Source: Rhodobacteraceae bacterium NBU2976 (GTDB lineage: Bacteria; Pseudomonadota; Alphaproteobacteria; Rhodobacterales; Rhodobacteraceae). Taken from it: a stretch of 64,000 nt of DNA. Shown in pieces: positions 8,905 through 17,807 of the stretch. Both the position numbers and the translations under genes were made by a program. The stretch's first letter is position 1. Each line of letters opens with the position of its first letter. Below the pieces are notes generated by a model. It saw only the letters and a list, made by a program, of their open reading frames with translations. It made no database searches and was not told the origin of the DNA. The stretch spans positions 1,426,001 to 1,490,000 of the forward strand of contig JALPRQ010000001.1 in NCBI GenBank assembly GCA_023630215.1. The letters are read 5' to 3'.

Positions 8905-9891
8905 TCAGTTCAGCGCCTGATCCGTGATCATGTGGGTCCAAGCGCCTTCGGGTGCGGCCGTGATAACCGGGTCAGACCCTTCGGACAGCAGGCTGTCGAC
9001 TGTGCGCTGATAATCCGCTTCGTCCAACGCGCCATTAGAACCGGCCGTCAGTTTGGCAATCTCGCTCATCATGCGGGTCTGGTGTTCCTCGGTTTGGGCA
9101 CCGGTCGCATCATATTCAAGAACGATCATCGCCGCGTCTTCGGGGTTCTCCTCGGCCCATTTCCAGCCTTTCATCGAGGCGCGTACGAACCGCACCATCT
9201 TGTCGACAAAGGCGGCATCGGAGAGGTTATCTTCCAGCACATAAAGACCGTCTTCCAGCGTCGCCACGCCCTGATCTTCGTACTTAAAGACAACCAGATC
9301 ATCGGGGCTGAGACCCGCGTCAATCACCTGCCAATATTCATTGTAGGTCATCGTCGACACACAATCCGCCTGGCCTTGCAGCAGCGGGTCTACGTTAAAG
9401 CCTTGCTTCAGAACCGTCACACCATCATCGCCACCTTCGGTGGAAATGCCCAGCTGGCTCATCCAGCTCAGGAACGGGTATTCATTGCCAAAGAACCAAA
9501 CACCCAGCGTCTTGCCTGGGAAGTCTTCGGGGCTGGTGATACCGCTATCGGCACGGCAGGTCAGCATCATGCCAGACGATTTGAACGGCTGGGCGATATT
9601 GACCAGTGGCAGTCCATTTTCGCGCGCCGCCAATGCCGAGGGCATCCAGTCCACAATCACGTCAGCGCCGCCACCGGCAATCACCTGCGCGGGGGCAATA
9701 TCGGGGCCACCGGGCTTGATTTCGACATTCAGACCCTCTTCTTCGTAATAGCCGTTTTCCAGCGCCACATAGTAGCCCGCAAACTGCGCCTGCGTGACCC
9801 ATTTTAGCTGAATGACCACGTCATCCTGCGCAACGGCGGCGGTGCCAAACGTCATCGCGCCCGCAACCATCCCTGTGAGTAGTTTGTTCAT
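8905..9891 (-). CDS. ABC transporter substrate-binding protein, NMT1/THI5-like
   Basis: 328 residues from the ATG at 9891, which has an AAGGAGAGG site; the longer open frame upstream is not protein-like. A signal peptide (MNKLLTGMVAGAMTFGTAAVAQ) is followed by a periplasmic binding fold of the NMT1/ThiY type, with LKWVTQAQFAGYYVALENGY near the start and the loop GGADVIVDWMPSALAAREN. The family carries thiamine precursors, pyrimidines, riboflavin or sulfonate-like ligands. Its place as the last gene of a pyrimidine-degradation operon suggests a pyrimidine or hydantoin-type ligand (inference). It works with the two permeases and the ATPase just upstream. Confidence 0.9.
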   Translation of the reverse strand: MNKLLTGMVAGAMTFGTAAVAQDDVVIQLKWVTQAQFAGYYVALENGYYEEEGLNVEIKPGGPDIAPAQVIAGGGADVIVDWMPSALAARENGLPLVNIAQPFKSSGMMLTCRADSGITSPEDFPGKTLGVWFFGNEYPFLSWMSQLGISTEGGDDGVTVLKQGFNVDPLLQGQADCVSTMTYNEYWQVIDAGLSPDDLVVFKYEDQGVATLEDGLYVLEDNLSDAAFVDKMVRFVRASMKGWKWAEENPEDAAMIVLEYDATGAQTEEHQTRMMSEIAKLTAGSNGALDEADYQRTVDSLLSEGSDPVITAAPEGAWTHMITDQALN

Positions 9892-9923
9892 TTTGAACCT
9901 CTCCTTGTTAAGTTGTCCGCCCC

Positions 9924-10763
9924 TCATCCCCGTTGGGACGGATGCCAGAAGGTGGCCGCTCTCTCTAGAAGCGTTACCAGCCCATAAAACGCCGTGCCGG
10001 CTATTGCCGCCACAACAATTTCTGCCCACACCATGTCGAGGTTGAGGCGTCCCAGCTCCGTCTGGATCCGGAAGCCCATCCCCACAATGGGGGAGCCGAA
10101 ATACTCCGCCACGATAGCGCCGATCAGCGCCAATGTCGTGGAAATTTTCAATCCGTTAAATATGAATGGTGCTGCCGCGGGCAGCCGCAGTTTCATCAGC
10201 CGCTGTGGATAGCTGGCCGCATAGGTGCGCATCAAATCGCGCTGCATCGGGTCGGTCGCCTTCATCCCCTGAACGGTATTCACCAGCATCGGGAAATAGA
10301 CCATGATGACCACGACTGCGGCCTTGGATTGCCAGCCAAAGCCGAACCACATGACCATGATCGGGGCGATCCCGACGATGGGCAGTGCGGCGACGAAATT
10401 GCCAATCGGCAACAGCCCGCGTTGCAGGAATGGCGAGCGGTCGATGGCCACTGCCGTCAGGAACGCCGCACCGCAGCCGATAATGTATCCAGTCAGCGCC
10501 CCTTGTACGAAGGTTTGCAGGAAATCGGCCCAGAGCGTCGGGATGTTGCCAATAAACGCCGCGTAGATGGCCGAAGGCGCGGGCAGCAGGACGGGGTTGA
10601 TGTCCCACCCCCAGACCAGCCATTCCCAAAGCGCGACAACGGTAATGCCAAAAATGATCGGCACGATAATCCGGATGGCGCGACTGCTGCCTCGATGCGC
10701 CAGCCACGCATTGACCGCCCACATGGCCAGCCAAAAGATAATCGCGCCAAGCAAGATCATCAT
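9924..10763 (-). CDS. ABC transporter permease (second of pair)
   Basis: 279 residues from the ATG at 10763, which overlaps the stop of the preceding permease gene by ATGA; the upstream extension of the frame is only the other gene read out of frame. About six membrane segments are seen, with a BPD_transp_1 domain and the EAA-like coupling loop in the stretch RTYAASYPQRLMKLRLPAAA. It belongs to the SsuC/TauC/ThiX-type permeases. With the neighbouring permease it would form a heterodimeric channel fed by the substrate-binding protein. Confidence 0.88.
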   Translation of the reverse strand: MMILLGAIIFWLAMWAVNAWLAHRGSSRAIRIIVPIIFGITVVALWEWLVWGWDINPVLLPAPSAIYAAFIGNIPTLWADFLQTFVQGALTGYIIGCGAAFLTAVAIDRSPFLQRGLLPIGNFVAALPIVGIAPIMVMWFGFGWQSKAAVVVIMVYFPMLVNTVQGMKATDPMQRDLMRTYAASYPQRLMKLRLPAAAPFIFNGLKISTTLALIGAIVAEYFGSPIVGMGFRIQTELGRLNLDMVWAEIVVAAIAGTAFYGLVTLLERAATFWHPSQRG

Positions 10764-11635
10764 CGCGCCATCCCCATTGCCTTCATCGTGATCCGCTCGG
10801 CCATCCCAACCGCCATCACCAGTAGCGCCGCCAGAAGCGAGGCCATGACCAGCGCCGACCAAATCTGAATCGTCTGCCCGTAATAGGACCCGCCCAGTAG
10901 CCGCGCGCCAAGGCCCGCAACAGCCCCCGTCGGCAGCTCGGCCACAATCGTGCCGACCAGTGATGCTGAAATGGCAATCTTCATCGACGGAAACAAAAAC
11001 CGGACAGAGGACGGCCAGCGCAGCGACCAAAACGTCTGCCACTTATTCGCGCTCCATGTCCGCATCTGATCCAGTTCCATACGGTCCGGCGTGCGGAACC
11101 CTTTGACCATCCCGACAACAACGGGAAAGAAGCTCAGATACATCGCGATAATCGCCTTTGGTAGCAGTCCCGATATGCCAACAGCGTTCAGCACCACGAT
11201 AATCATGGGCGCAATCGCCACAATCGGCACCGCTTGGCTGGCGATCACCCACGGCATCACTGACATATCCATTGTTCGGTCATGCACGATCCCAACCGCC
11301 AGCAGAATACCCAGCAGCGACCCCAGCGCGAACCCTGCAACGGTCGGCACCAGCGTCACCCAGCTATGATAAACAAGTGAGCGTTTGGAAGTGATCTTTT
11401 TGTCGATCACGGTGTCATAGAGTTCGACCAATATTTGGTGTGGCGCGGGCAAACGGGGTTTATCCTGCGCCCAGGTGTCCGCGACACGCTCGGTGAAACT
11501 CAGGCTCTCACCCGCGCGTTCCATCCGATCCAGCGTCCATGGCATGTTGAGGATCACCGCCAGCACATACCATCCAAGCAGTATCGCCGCGACGATCGTA
11601 AGAACAGGGCCAGCACTATGCCAGAAACGGCGCAT
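10760..11635 (-). CDS. ABC transporter permease (first of pair)
   Basis: 291 residues from the ATG at 11635; an in-frame TTG at 11638 is an alternative start, with GAGAGG just upstream serving either. An N-terminal membrane anchor is followed by a periplasmic stretch and the BPD_transp_1 core, with the coupling loop around MRTWSANKWQTFWSLRWPSS. It has the same family architecture as the next permease but is clearly diverged from it. It follows the ATPase gene after 57 bases and overlaps the second permease by 4 bases. Confidence 0.87.
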   Translation of the reverse strand: MRRFWHSAGPVLTIVAAILLGWYVLAVILNMPWTLDRMERAGESLSFTERVADTWAQDKPRLPAPHQILVELYDTVIDKKITSKRSLVYHSWVTLVPTVAGFALGSLLGILLAVGIVHDRTMDMSVMPWVIASQAVPIVAIAPMIIVVLNAVGISGLLPKAIIAMYLSFFPVVVGMVKGFRTPDRMELDQMRTWSANKWQTFWSLRWPSSVRFLFPSMKIAISASLVGTIVAELPTGAVAGLGARLLGGSYYGQTIQIWSALVMASLLAALLVMAVGMAERITMKAMGMAR

Positions 11636-11692
11636 CAATATTGCCCTCTCTGTTGAATGGCCCTTTGGTGCTGAGCATTAAATGCACGTATA

Positions 11693-12475
11693 TCACTCAT
11701 CGCCATGCCCCGCCCGCAGCCCTTCGCGCACCCGGTGGGCGATGTCGAGGAAGTCTTTGCTTTCGCGAATATCAAGCGGCCTGTCCTTCGGCAGTGGACT
11801 TTCAATGACGTCCGTCACCCGACCGGGCCGGGGGGACATGACCACAATCTTGGTGCTCAGATAGACCGCTTCGGGGATCGAGTGTGTCACAAAGCAAATT
11901 GTTTTTCCCGTGCGTTTCCAAAGGTCTAACAGCTGTTCGTTCAGGTGATCCCGCACGATCTCGTCCAAGGCCCCGAAAGGTTCGTCCATCAGCAGAAGGT
12001 CCGCATCAAACGCCAGTGCGCGGGCAATCGAGGCGCGTTGCTGCATACCACCGGACAGTTGCCAGGGGAATTTCTTCTCGAACCCGGTCAGTTCCACCAG
12101 TTCCAACGCTTGGGCGACACGCGTCACCATTTCGGCCTTGGAATAGCCCATGATCTCCAGCGGCAGGCGGACGTTCTTTTCAATCGTGCGCCACGGATAC
12201 AACCCCGCCGCCTGAAAGACATAGCCATAGGCACGCGCTTTGCGCGCGGCTTCCGGGGTCATTCCATTCACCGAAATCGCCCCGCCCGTCGGCTGTTCCA
12301 GATCGGCCATGACCCGCAAGAAGGTCGTCTTGCCGCAGCCCGACGGGCCTATGAAGCTGACGAAATCGCCTTTGTTGATGGTCAAATTCACGTCCTTCAG
12401 GGCATGAACCGGTCCGTCATTGGTTTGGAATGTCAGGGACAGATTGTCCGCTTGGATTACCGCTTGCTCGCTCAC
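11693..12475 (-). CDS. ABC transporter ATP-binding protein
   Basis: 260 residues, GTG start. All nucleotide-binding motifs are intact: Walker A GPSGCGKTT, Q-loop VFQAAGLYPW, signature LSGGMQQR, Walker B LLLMDEPFGALDE and the H-loop THSI. This is the nitrate/sulfonate/taurine subfamily (SsuB/TauB-like) that pairs with NMT1-type binding proteins. It lies 16 bases after the hydA stop and powers the two permeases downstream in the same operon. Confidence 0.92.
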   Translation of the reverse strand: MSEQAVIQADNLSLTFQTNDGPVHALKDVNLTINKGDFVSFIGPSGCGKTTFLRVMADLEQPTGGAISVNGMTPEAARKARAYGYVFQAAGLYPWRTIEKNVRLPLEIMGYSKAEMVTRVAQALELVELTGFEKKFPWQLSGGMQQRASIARALAFDADLLLMDEPFGALDEIVRDHLNEQLLDLWKRTGKTICFVTHSIPEAVYLSTKIVVMSPRPGRVTDVIESPLPKDRPLDIRESKDFLDIAHRVREGLRAGHGDE

Positions 12476-12491
12476 ACGCTGGCCTTTCTGA

Positions 12492-13952
12492 TCAAATACC
12501 TGCCGGGATATTCAACGGATCACGCTTGATCATTTTGGGCGCATTCAGCTCCTTCCATTTGGAAAGCGCCGACATCGCCGACGGGAAGGCAGGGCGCGGC
12601 ACAAAACGACCACGACCCGGCTGGGGTTGCGAATTCTGGCCGTAAGCCCAGATCACATCTCCGCGGCTGAGCGTATAGCGCGCCTGCGCCGTCACATTGA
12701 ACCCCTCGAACACATTGTAATCCAGCACCGAATGGTGGTTGCTCGGCGAGATGGTTTTCGAAATCTTCGGGTCCCAAACGACGATATCCGCATCCGCCCC
12801 TTCGACGATCGCACCTTTTTTCGGATAGATATTCAGGATTTTCGCCACGTTGGTCGAGGTCGCAGCAACAAATTCATTTGGCGTCAAGCGGCCGGTTTCG
12901 ACGCCCTCGGTCCACAGGACGGCCAGACGTTCCTCCAACCCATTTGATCCGTTCGGAATAATCCGGAAATCATCTTTACCAGCCCGTTTCTGCGCTGTGG
13001 TAAACGCTGCATGGTCCGTCGCAACCACCTGCAACGATCCGGATTGCAGACCGGCCCACAGCGAATCCTGATGGTCCTTTGACCGGAAGGGCGGGGACAT
13101 GACCCGGCGTGCCGCATGGTCCCAATCCTTGTTGAAATACTCGCTTTCATCGAGTGTCAGGAACTGGATCAGCGGCTCGCCGTAAACCCGCATCCCCTTT
13201 TGACGCGCCCGGCGGATGGCTTCGTGCGCCTGCTCGCAAGACACATGCACGATATAAAGCGGCACGCCAGCGGCATCGGCAATCGTTATAGCACGGTTGG
13301 CGGCCTCGCCCTCTAATTCCGGCGGGCGGGAATAGGCGTGGCCCTCCGGTCCCGTGATCCCCTCGTCGAAATATTTCTGCTGAAGCTCGGCGACCAGATC
13401 GCCGTTTTCAGCGTGCACCATTGGCAATGCCCCCAGCTCGCGGCACCGCTTGAAGGAGGCGAACATCTCATCATCCTCAATCATCAGCGCACCCTTATAG
13501 GCCATGAAATGTTTGAACGAGTTCACGCCCATATCGACTGCGTCCTTCATCCCGGTAAAAACAGTCTCGTTCCAGCCGGTGATCGCCATGTGATAGCCGA
13601 TGTCGGAACAAATCTGCGGGGCAGATTTCCGGTGCCATTCATTGATCGCGTTCTTGATCGAGCCATCCGCCCCCGGCAGGCAGAAATCGACCAGCATCGT
13701 CGTGCCGCCACAGGCCGCCGCCCAAGTGCCGCTTTCAAACGTCTCGGCCGCTGTCGTGCCCATAAACGGCATTTCCAGATGCGTGTGCGGATCGATGCCG
13801 CCCGGGATGACGTATGCGCCTTCGGCGTCGATATATTCGTCACCTTTCAGGTCCTCGCCGATCTGTTTGATCGTCTCGCCCTCGATCAGGACGTCAGCCT
13901 TCCAGGTGCGGTCGGCGGTGCAAACAGTGCCGTTTTTGATCACTTTGGTCAT
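12492..13952 (-). CDS. hydA: Dihydropyrimidinase / D-hydantoinase
   Basis: 486 residues with a strong AGGAGG site. It belongs to the cyclic amidohydrolase family: the metal motif PHTHLEMPF, the probable carbamylated lysine in NSFKHFMAYKGAL, later histidines in YIVHVSCEQAHEA and the Asp in VVATDHAAF are all visible. It catalyses ring opening of dihydrouracil or dihydrothymine to N-carbamoyl-beta-alanine or N-carbamoyl-beta-aminoisobutyrate, the second step of the reductive pathway. The start overlaps the preceding GH114-like gene by ATGA. The other pathway enzymes are encoded in the same locus, so this role is preferred over a general hydantoinase. Confidence 0.93.
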   Translation of the reverse strand: MTKVIKNGTVCTADRTWKADVLIEGETIKQIGEDLKGDEYIDAEGAYVIPGGIDPHTHLEMPFMGTTAAETFESGTWAAACGGTTMLVDFCLPGADGSIKNAINEWHRKSAPQICSDIGYHMAITGWNETVFTGMKDAVDMGVNSFKHFMAYKGALMIEDDEMFASFKRCRELGALPMVHAENGDLVAELQQKYFDEGITGPEGHAYSRPPELEGEAANRAITIADAAGVPLYIVHVSCEQAHEAIRRARQKGMRVYGEPLIQFLTLDESEYFNKDWDHAARRVMSPPFRSKDHQDSLWAGLQSGSLQVVATDHAAFTTAQKRAGKDDFRIIPNGSNGLEERLAVLWTEGVETGRLTPNEFVAATSTNVAKILNIYPKKGAIVEGADADIVVWDPKISKTISPSNHHSVLDYNVFEGFNVTAQARYTLSRGDVIWAYGQNSQPQPGRGRFVPRPAFPSAMSALSKWKELNAPKMIKRDPLNIPAGI

Positions 13953-14713
13953 TGGGAATCCTCCTGTGGACAGGTGTTCAGTTGCCGCGTCAGATCGCGG
14001 TCTTTTTGGATGAAATGAAAATTCGCGGGTGCCCAGGCACAGGCGGCGGCGAAATCGACACCCGTGTCGGTATATTCGGCGGCATAGACCGGCTTTCCTG
14101 CACGCGCATAGTCCGCCACCTGATCACACCAGCCATCGGCAAAACAATCCTCTGTCACGACGAAGTCGAGCGTTTCGACCAGTTTCCCTGTCAGGGCGGC
14201 GACGTTCTTTTGCCCTATTTCTAAGCCCATTCCATGGGCGATATCAGTGAGGACACGGATATAGCGCAGGCTGTCCAGTTCCGTGATCGGGAATCCGCTT
14301 TCATTGATATGGACGTCCAGATTGTCCGGTTCGATCGCGTCAAACCCCATATTGGCGCAGCGTTGAAAACGCGCAGCCATAATCGGGATCAGCGCACCGA
14401 TCTGGCGGATATCAAGGAAACGCTCGTCCGGCCAATCGTCGTAAGTGTTGCCCAGCACGGCGGCGGGGAAGCTTGTGTAATCGTCACGATAATTCTCTGC
14501 CGTGCCGACGCTGACGTAGCAGATCGTCGTGATCCCCCGCGCTTTGAGGGCTGCAATTTCGGCTGCCGAATGGTTGTCGGGATCAAGGTCCATCACCGCC
14601 ACATCGCGGCTCAGGTCGAACGGCTCCGTCAGTTGCCAATCCCAGACCTGCGCAACGGCGCTGATCGGCGCAAGGCCGATCATCAGGGTCAGGACGGGGC
14701 GGGTCAGCAGCAT
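13949..14713 (-). CDS. Secreted endo-alpha-1,4-polygalactosaminidase-like (GH114/TM1410-type) protein
   Basis: 254 residues with a signal peptide (MLLTRPVLTLMIGLAPISAVAQ). The fold signature is that of the GH114/TM1410 TIM-barrel family: WDWQLTEPFD, ICYVSVGTAENYRDDY, the DIRQIGALIPIMAARFQRC helix, GFDAIEPDNLDVH (acidic active-site strand) and EDCF. Family members cleave alpha-1,4-galactosaminan or related polymers. It sits inside the pyrimidine operon, overlapping hydA by ATGA, which is not explained by its family role. Whether it is active on a polysaccharide is unknown. Confidence 0.8.
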   Translation of the reverse strand: MLLTRPVLTLMIGLAPISAVAQVWDWQLTEPFDLSRDVAVMDLDPDNHSAAEIAALKARGITTICYVSVGTAENYRDDYTSFPAAVLGNTYDDWPDERFLDIRQIGALIPIMAARFQRCANMGFDAIEPDNLDVHINESGFPITELDSLRYIRVLTDIAHGMGLEIGQKNVAALTGKLVETLDFVVTEDCFADGWCDQVADYARAGKPVYAAEYTDTGVDFAAACAWAPANFHFIQKDRDLTRQLNTCPQEDSQ

Positions 14714-14720
14714 GTTGGTC

Positions 14721-14993
14721 CTATTGATTGATCTCGGTGCTCAGAACCTGCCAGTCCGAGCAGTGGGGAACAGCGTTGCCATCCTCGTAAAACTCAAACG
14801 GGTTCACAAGCCGGGGTTGGTTGCCATCCAGCGGTTCGGGTTCGGGGCGCACGCATTTGGACACGGCCGAGCGGACAGAGTCAAAGATCCAAACGCCGCC
14901 AGTTGCATCCGGGATAACCTGAAAACGCTGTTCCTGCGCGGTGGCGGCGGTGGCGAGCAATAGACCTGCCGCCGCAAATTTCAGTGTTTTCAT
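14721..14993 (-). CDS. Small secreted protein, unknown
   Basis: 90 residues from the ATG at 14993, chosen because AAGGGGAT precedes it; an upstream in-frame start is possible. A signal peptide (MKTLKFAAAGLLLATAATAQ) is followed by a short mature domain with two Cys residues (SKCVRPEPEP and VPHCSDW), which could form a disulfide. It is 7 bases upstream of the GH114-like gene and probably co-transcribed. I do not recognise the family. Confidence 0.65.
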   Translation of the reverse strand: MKTLKFAAAGLLLATAATAQEQRFQVIPDATGGVWIFDSVRSAVSKCVRPEPEPLDGNQPRLVNPFEFYEDGNAVPHCSDWQVLSTEINQ

Positions 14994-15018
14994 TCTAATC
15001 CCCTTCATTTCAACGTCC

Positions 15019-15063
15019 TACCCGGCGGCACCGCCGGGCAGTGCCCGCACCGCCCCCACGGGC
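15019..15063. repeat. Two tandem GC-rich hairpins in the operon spacer
   Basis: CCCGGCGG / CCGCCGGG followed by CCGCCC / GGGCGG in the 110-base gap between the carbamoylase gene and the small secreted gene. There is no T run, so it is not a standard terminator. It may stabilise or separate transcript segments. Confidence 0.45.
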
Positions 15064-15103
15064 GGACGCTTCTCGTCCACCCTCGGTCCGGGAGTTTCCC
15101 AAA

Positions 15104-16354
15104 TCACTCCACAACCTCCGCCGTTTCCAGCACTGCGTGCATCAGCACATCGGCGCCAGCCGCGGCCCATTCCTGCGAGATATCCTCGGCCTCGTTATGC
15201 GACAGCCCGTCGACGCAAGGGCAGAAGATCATGGCCGTGGGCGCGACATCGTTGATCCAGCAGGCGTCGTGGCCCGCGCCCGATACGATATCCATGTGGC
15301 TATAGCCCAGCCGCTCAGCCGCATTCCGAACCGCTGCCACGCAATCAACGTCAAACGCGGGCGGTTCAAATTGGCCAACGACCTGAGACTCAAACCCAAC
15401 GCCAATCGCTTCGCACACACCAGGTGCGCGCTCGTAAAACTCGGCGTCCATCGCGTGGAGCACGTCGGGCAGGTGAGAGCGGAAATCGACCGTGAAGACC
15501 ACCTTCCCGGGGATCACATTGCGCGAGTTCGGGTAGACGTCGATATGCCCAATCGCCCCAACAGCACCGGGCTGGTTCTTCATCGCAATTTCATGCACCA
15601 GCTCGGTCAACAACGCCAGCCCGCGCCCGGCATTCTTGCGCATATGCATCGGCGTGGACCCTGTGTGGCTATCTTTCCCCGTCACCGTGCATTCAATCCA
15701 GCGCAAGCCCTGACCGTGGGTGACAACGCCGATATCTTTGCCCTCGGCTTCCAAAATCGGCCCTTGTTCGATGTGCAATTCGAACATCGCGTGCATTTTG
15801 CGATCACCGACCTTTTCGTCGCCTTTCCAGCCGATCCGCTCCAGTTCATCACCGAATTTCAATCCCTTGGCGTCCACCCGGTTATAGGCCCAGTCCAGTT
15901 CATGCCGCCCGGCAAACACACCGGAGGCCAACATGGCGGGGGCGAAACGCGTCCCTTCCTCGTTCGTCCAGTTCACCAGCACAATCGGGTGTTTCGTCTT
16001 GATGCCAAGGTCGTTCATGGTGCGGATTGCCTCCAACCCGCCAAGCACCCCCAGCACCCCGTCATATTTCCCGCCGGTCGGTTGGGTGTCCAGATGGCTG
16101 CCCATATAAACGGGCAGGGCGTCGGGATCTGTTCCCTCGCGATAGGCAAACATGTTGCCCATCTGGTCGAGGCCCATTGTGCATCCGGCTTCCTCGCACC
16201 AGCGTTTGAACAGGTGGCGGCCCTCGCCATCCTCGTCCGTCACGGTCTGCCGGTTATTGCCCCCCGCGACCCCCGGTCCGATTTTCGCCATCTCCATCAG
16301 ACTGTCCCAAAGACGGTCGGAGTTGATTTTGAGGTTTTCGCCGGGGGCTGCCAT
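15104..16354 (-). CDS. N-carbamoyl-beta-amino acid amidohydrolase (Zn-dependent, M20/HyuC family)
   Basis: 416 residues, AAGGAGAA site before the ATG. It belongs to the M20 amidohydrolase/carbamoylase family: metal ligands in GSHLDTQPTGGKYDG, the catalytic Glu pair in NEEGTRFAPAML, ELHIEQGP and GAGHDACW near the C-terminus. It is expected to hydrolyse N-carbamoyl-beta-alanine to beta-alanine, CO2 and ammonia (beta-ureidopropionase), the third step of reductive pyrimidine degradation. Allantoate or L-carbamoyl-amino acid hydrolases share the fold, so the assignment rests on neighbours: the aminotransferase ends 11 bases upstream and hydA is downstream. Confidence 0.88.
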   Translation of the reverse strand: MAAPGENLKINSDRLWDSLMEMAKIGPGVAGGNNRQTVTDEDGEGRHLFKRWCEEAGCTMGLDQMGNMFAYREGTDPDALPVYMGSHLDTQPTGGKYDGVLGVLGGLEAIRTMNDLGIKTKHPIVLVNWTNEEGTRFAPAMLASGVFAGRHELDWAYNRVDAKGLKFGDELERIGWKGDEKVGDRKMHAMFELHIEQGPILEAEGKDIGVVTHGQGLRWIECTVTGKDSHTGSTPMHMRKNAGRGLALLTELVHEIAMKNQPGAVGAIGHIDVYPNSRNVIPGKVVFTVDFRSHLPDVLHAMDAEFYERAPGVCEAIGVGFESQVVGQFEPPAFDVDCVAAVRNAAERLGYSHMDIVSGAGHDACWINDVAPTAMIFCPCVDGLSHNEAEDISQEWAAAGADVLMHAVLETAEVVE

Positions 16355-16364
16355 GGGATTCTCC

Positions 16365-17693
16365 TTAATCTTCGTCTTTCAATACCTCGGCCAATGTGCC
16401 GATCAGTTGGTCGATCTGTTCCTTGTTGATGATCAGGGGCGGGGACATGGCGATGGTGTCGCCAGTCGTCCGCACAAAGATACCTTTTTCATAGGCTTTC
16501 AGGAACTTGCCAAAGGCGCGTTTCGTCGGCGCACCCTCAATTGGTTGCAATTCTACCCCGCCGATCAGGCCGGTGTTGCGGATGTCGATCACGTTGGGCA
16601 GACCTTTCAGGGAATGCAGCGCCTCCTCCCAATAGGGGGCCATCTCGGCGGCGTTCTCGAAAATCCCTTCTTCCTTATAGGTTTCCAGCGTCGCCAGACC
16701 GGCGGCCGACGCAATCGGGTTGCCCGAATAGGTGTAGCCGTGGAACAACTCGATCATATTGTCCGGGCCAGTCATGAACGCGTCGTAAATCTCGGCTGTC
16801 GTCAGGACCGCGCCCATCGGAATGACACCGTTGGTCAGGCCCTTGGCCGTGGTCATCATGTCGGGCTTCACGCCATAATAATCCGACGCAAATGGTGCGC
16901 CGAGGCGGCCGAAACCGGTGATAACCTCGTCGAAGATTAGCAGGATGCCGTGCTTTGTCGTGATTTCACGCAGCTTTTCCAGATAGCCTTTGGGCGGGAT
17001 CAGAACCCCGGTGGACCCCGCGACGGGTTCCACAATCACTGCGGCAATGGTCGACGGATCATGCAACGCAACGATACGCTCCAACTCGTCGGCCAGATGG
17101 GCGCCATGTTCGGGCTGGCCTTTGGTATAGCTGTTAAGGTCAGGTAAATGCGTGTGGGGCAGGTGGTCGACGCCGCCCAGCATGGTCCCGAAATGTTTGC
17201 GGTTCGTGACGATGCCGCCAACGGAAATCCCGCCAAAATTCACGCCATGATAGCCGCGCTCGCGCCCGATCAGGCGGGTCCGCGTGCCTTCACCACGTGC
17301 GCGGTGATAAGCGATCGCGATCTTCAGCGCCGTATCCACCGACTCCGAGCCAGAGTTGGTGAAGAACGCATGTTCAATATGCTGCGGCGCCATGTCGACC
17401 AGACGGTTGGCCAGTTCGAACGCTTTCGGGTGCCCCATCTGGAAGGCGGGGGCGTAATCCAACTCCCCCACTTGTTGGCGGATCGCCTCGACGATGCGGG
17501 GCTGATTATGACCGGCATTCACGCACCACAGGCCCGCCACCCCGTCCAAAATCTGACGGCCATCGGTGGTGGTATAGTGCATCTTGTCCGCACTCGCCAA
17601 CATACGCGGGGCGTTCTTGAACTGGCGATTGGCCGTGAATGGCATCCAGAATGCGCGCAGATCATTCGGCGCGGTGTTTGTCCGGTCAGACAT
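16365..17693 (-). CDS. Class III omega-amino acid:pyruvate aminotransferase (beta-alanine type)
   Basis: 442 residues from the ATG at 17693, which has GGAGGG at an ideal distance; an earlier ATG at 17705 overlaps that site. PLP enzyme of fold type I: NSGSESVDTALKIA, LIFDEVITGFGRLG and the Schiff-base lysine in TTAKGLTNGVIPMG. It would transfer the amino group of beta-alanine or beta-aminoisobutyrate to pyruvate, giving malonate or methylmalonate semialdehyde, the last step of the pathway encoded here. A RutR-like operator lies in its leader. No semialdehyde dehydrogenase gene is in the window. Confidence 0.9.
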   Translation of the reverse strand: MSDRTNTAPNDLRAFWMPFTANRQFKNAPRMLASADKMHYTTTDGRQILDGVAGLWCVNAGHNQPRIVEAIRQQVGELDYAPAFQMGHPKAFELANRLVDMAPQHIEHAFFTNSGSESVDTALKIAIAYHRARGEGTRTRLIGRERGYHGVNFGGISVGGIVTNRKHFGTMLGGVDHLPHTHLPDLNSYTKGQPEHGAHLADELERIVALHDPSTIAAVIVEPVAGSTGVLIPPKGYLEKLREITTKHGILLIFDEVITGFGRLGAPFASDYYGVKPDMMTTAKGLTNGVIPMGAVLTTAEIYDAFMTGPDNMIELFHGYTYSGNPIASAAGLATLETYKEEGIFENAAEMAPYWEEALHSLKGLPNVIDIRNTGLIGGVELQPIEGAPTKRAFGKFLKAYEKGIFVRTTGDTIAMSPPLIINKEQIDQLIGTLAEVLKDED

Positions 17694-17710
17694 ATTACCC
17701 TCCATGTCGT

Positions 17711-17728
17711 GCCCCGTGTGCCCGGGGC
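17711..17728. repeat. Leader hairpin of the aminotransferase gene
   Basis: GCCCCG / CGGGGC with a 6-base loop, located between the RutR-like operator and the aminotransferase start. Not followed by T residues on the minus strand. Confidence 0.4.
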
Positions 17729-17734
17729 TTAGTT

Positions 17735-17750
17735 TTGACCATTTGGTCAG
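17735..17750. promoter_or_regulatory. RutR-like operator palindrome
   Basis: TTGACCATTTGGTCAG. It matches the published E. coli RutR consensus TTGACCANNTGGTCAA at 13 of the 14 specified positions. RutR is the TetR-family regulator of pyrimidine catabolism that responds to uracil. The site is 41 bases upstream of the aminotransferase start in a 114-base gap, where an operator is expected. No RutR-like gene is in the window, so the regulator would be encoded elsewhere. Confidence 0.65.
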
Positions 17751-17807
17751 AGATACGGTAACACAGCTAAAAATAGCGTCAAGAACCGTCAGAGTCTTTT
17801 GCCCAGC

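Noticed and set aside
15041-16429. 462-codon open frame on the plus strand
   Set aside because: It lies antisense over the carbamoylase gene, whose protein has complete M20 motifs; the plus frame gives no recognisable domain and reflects the codon bias of the real gene.
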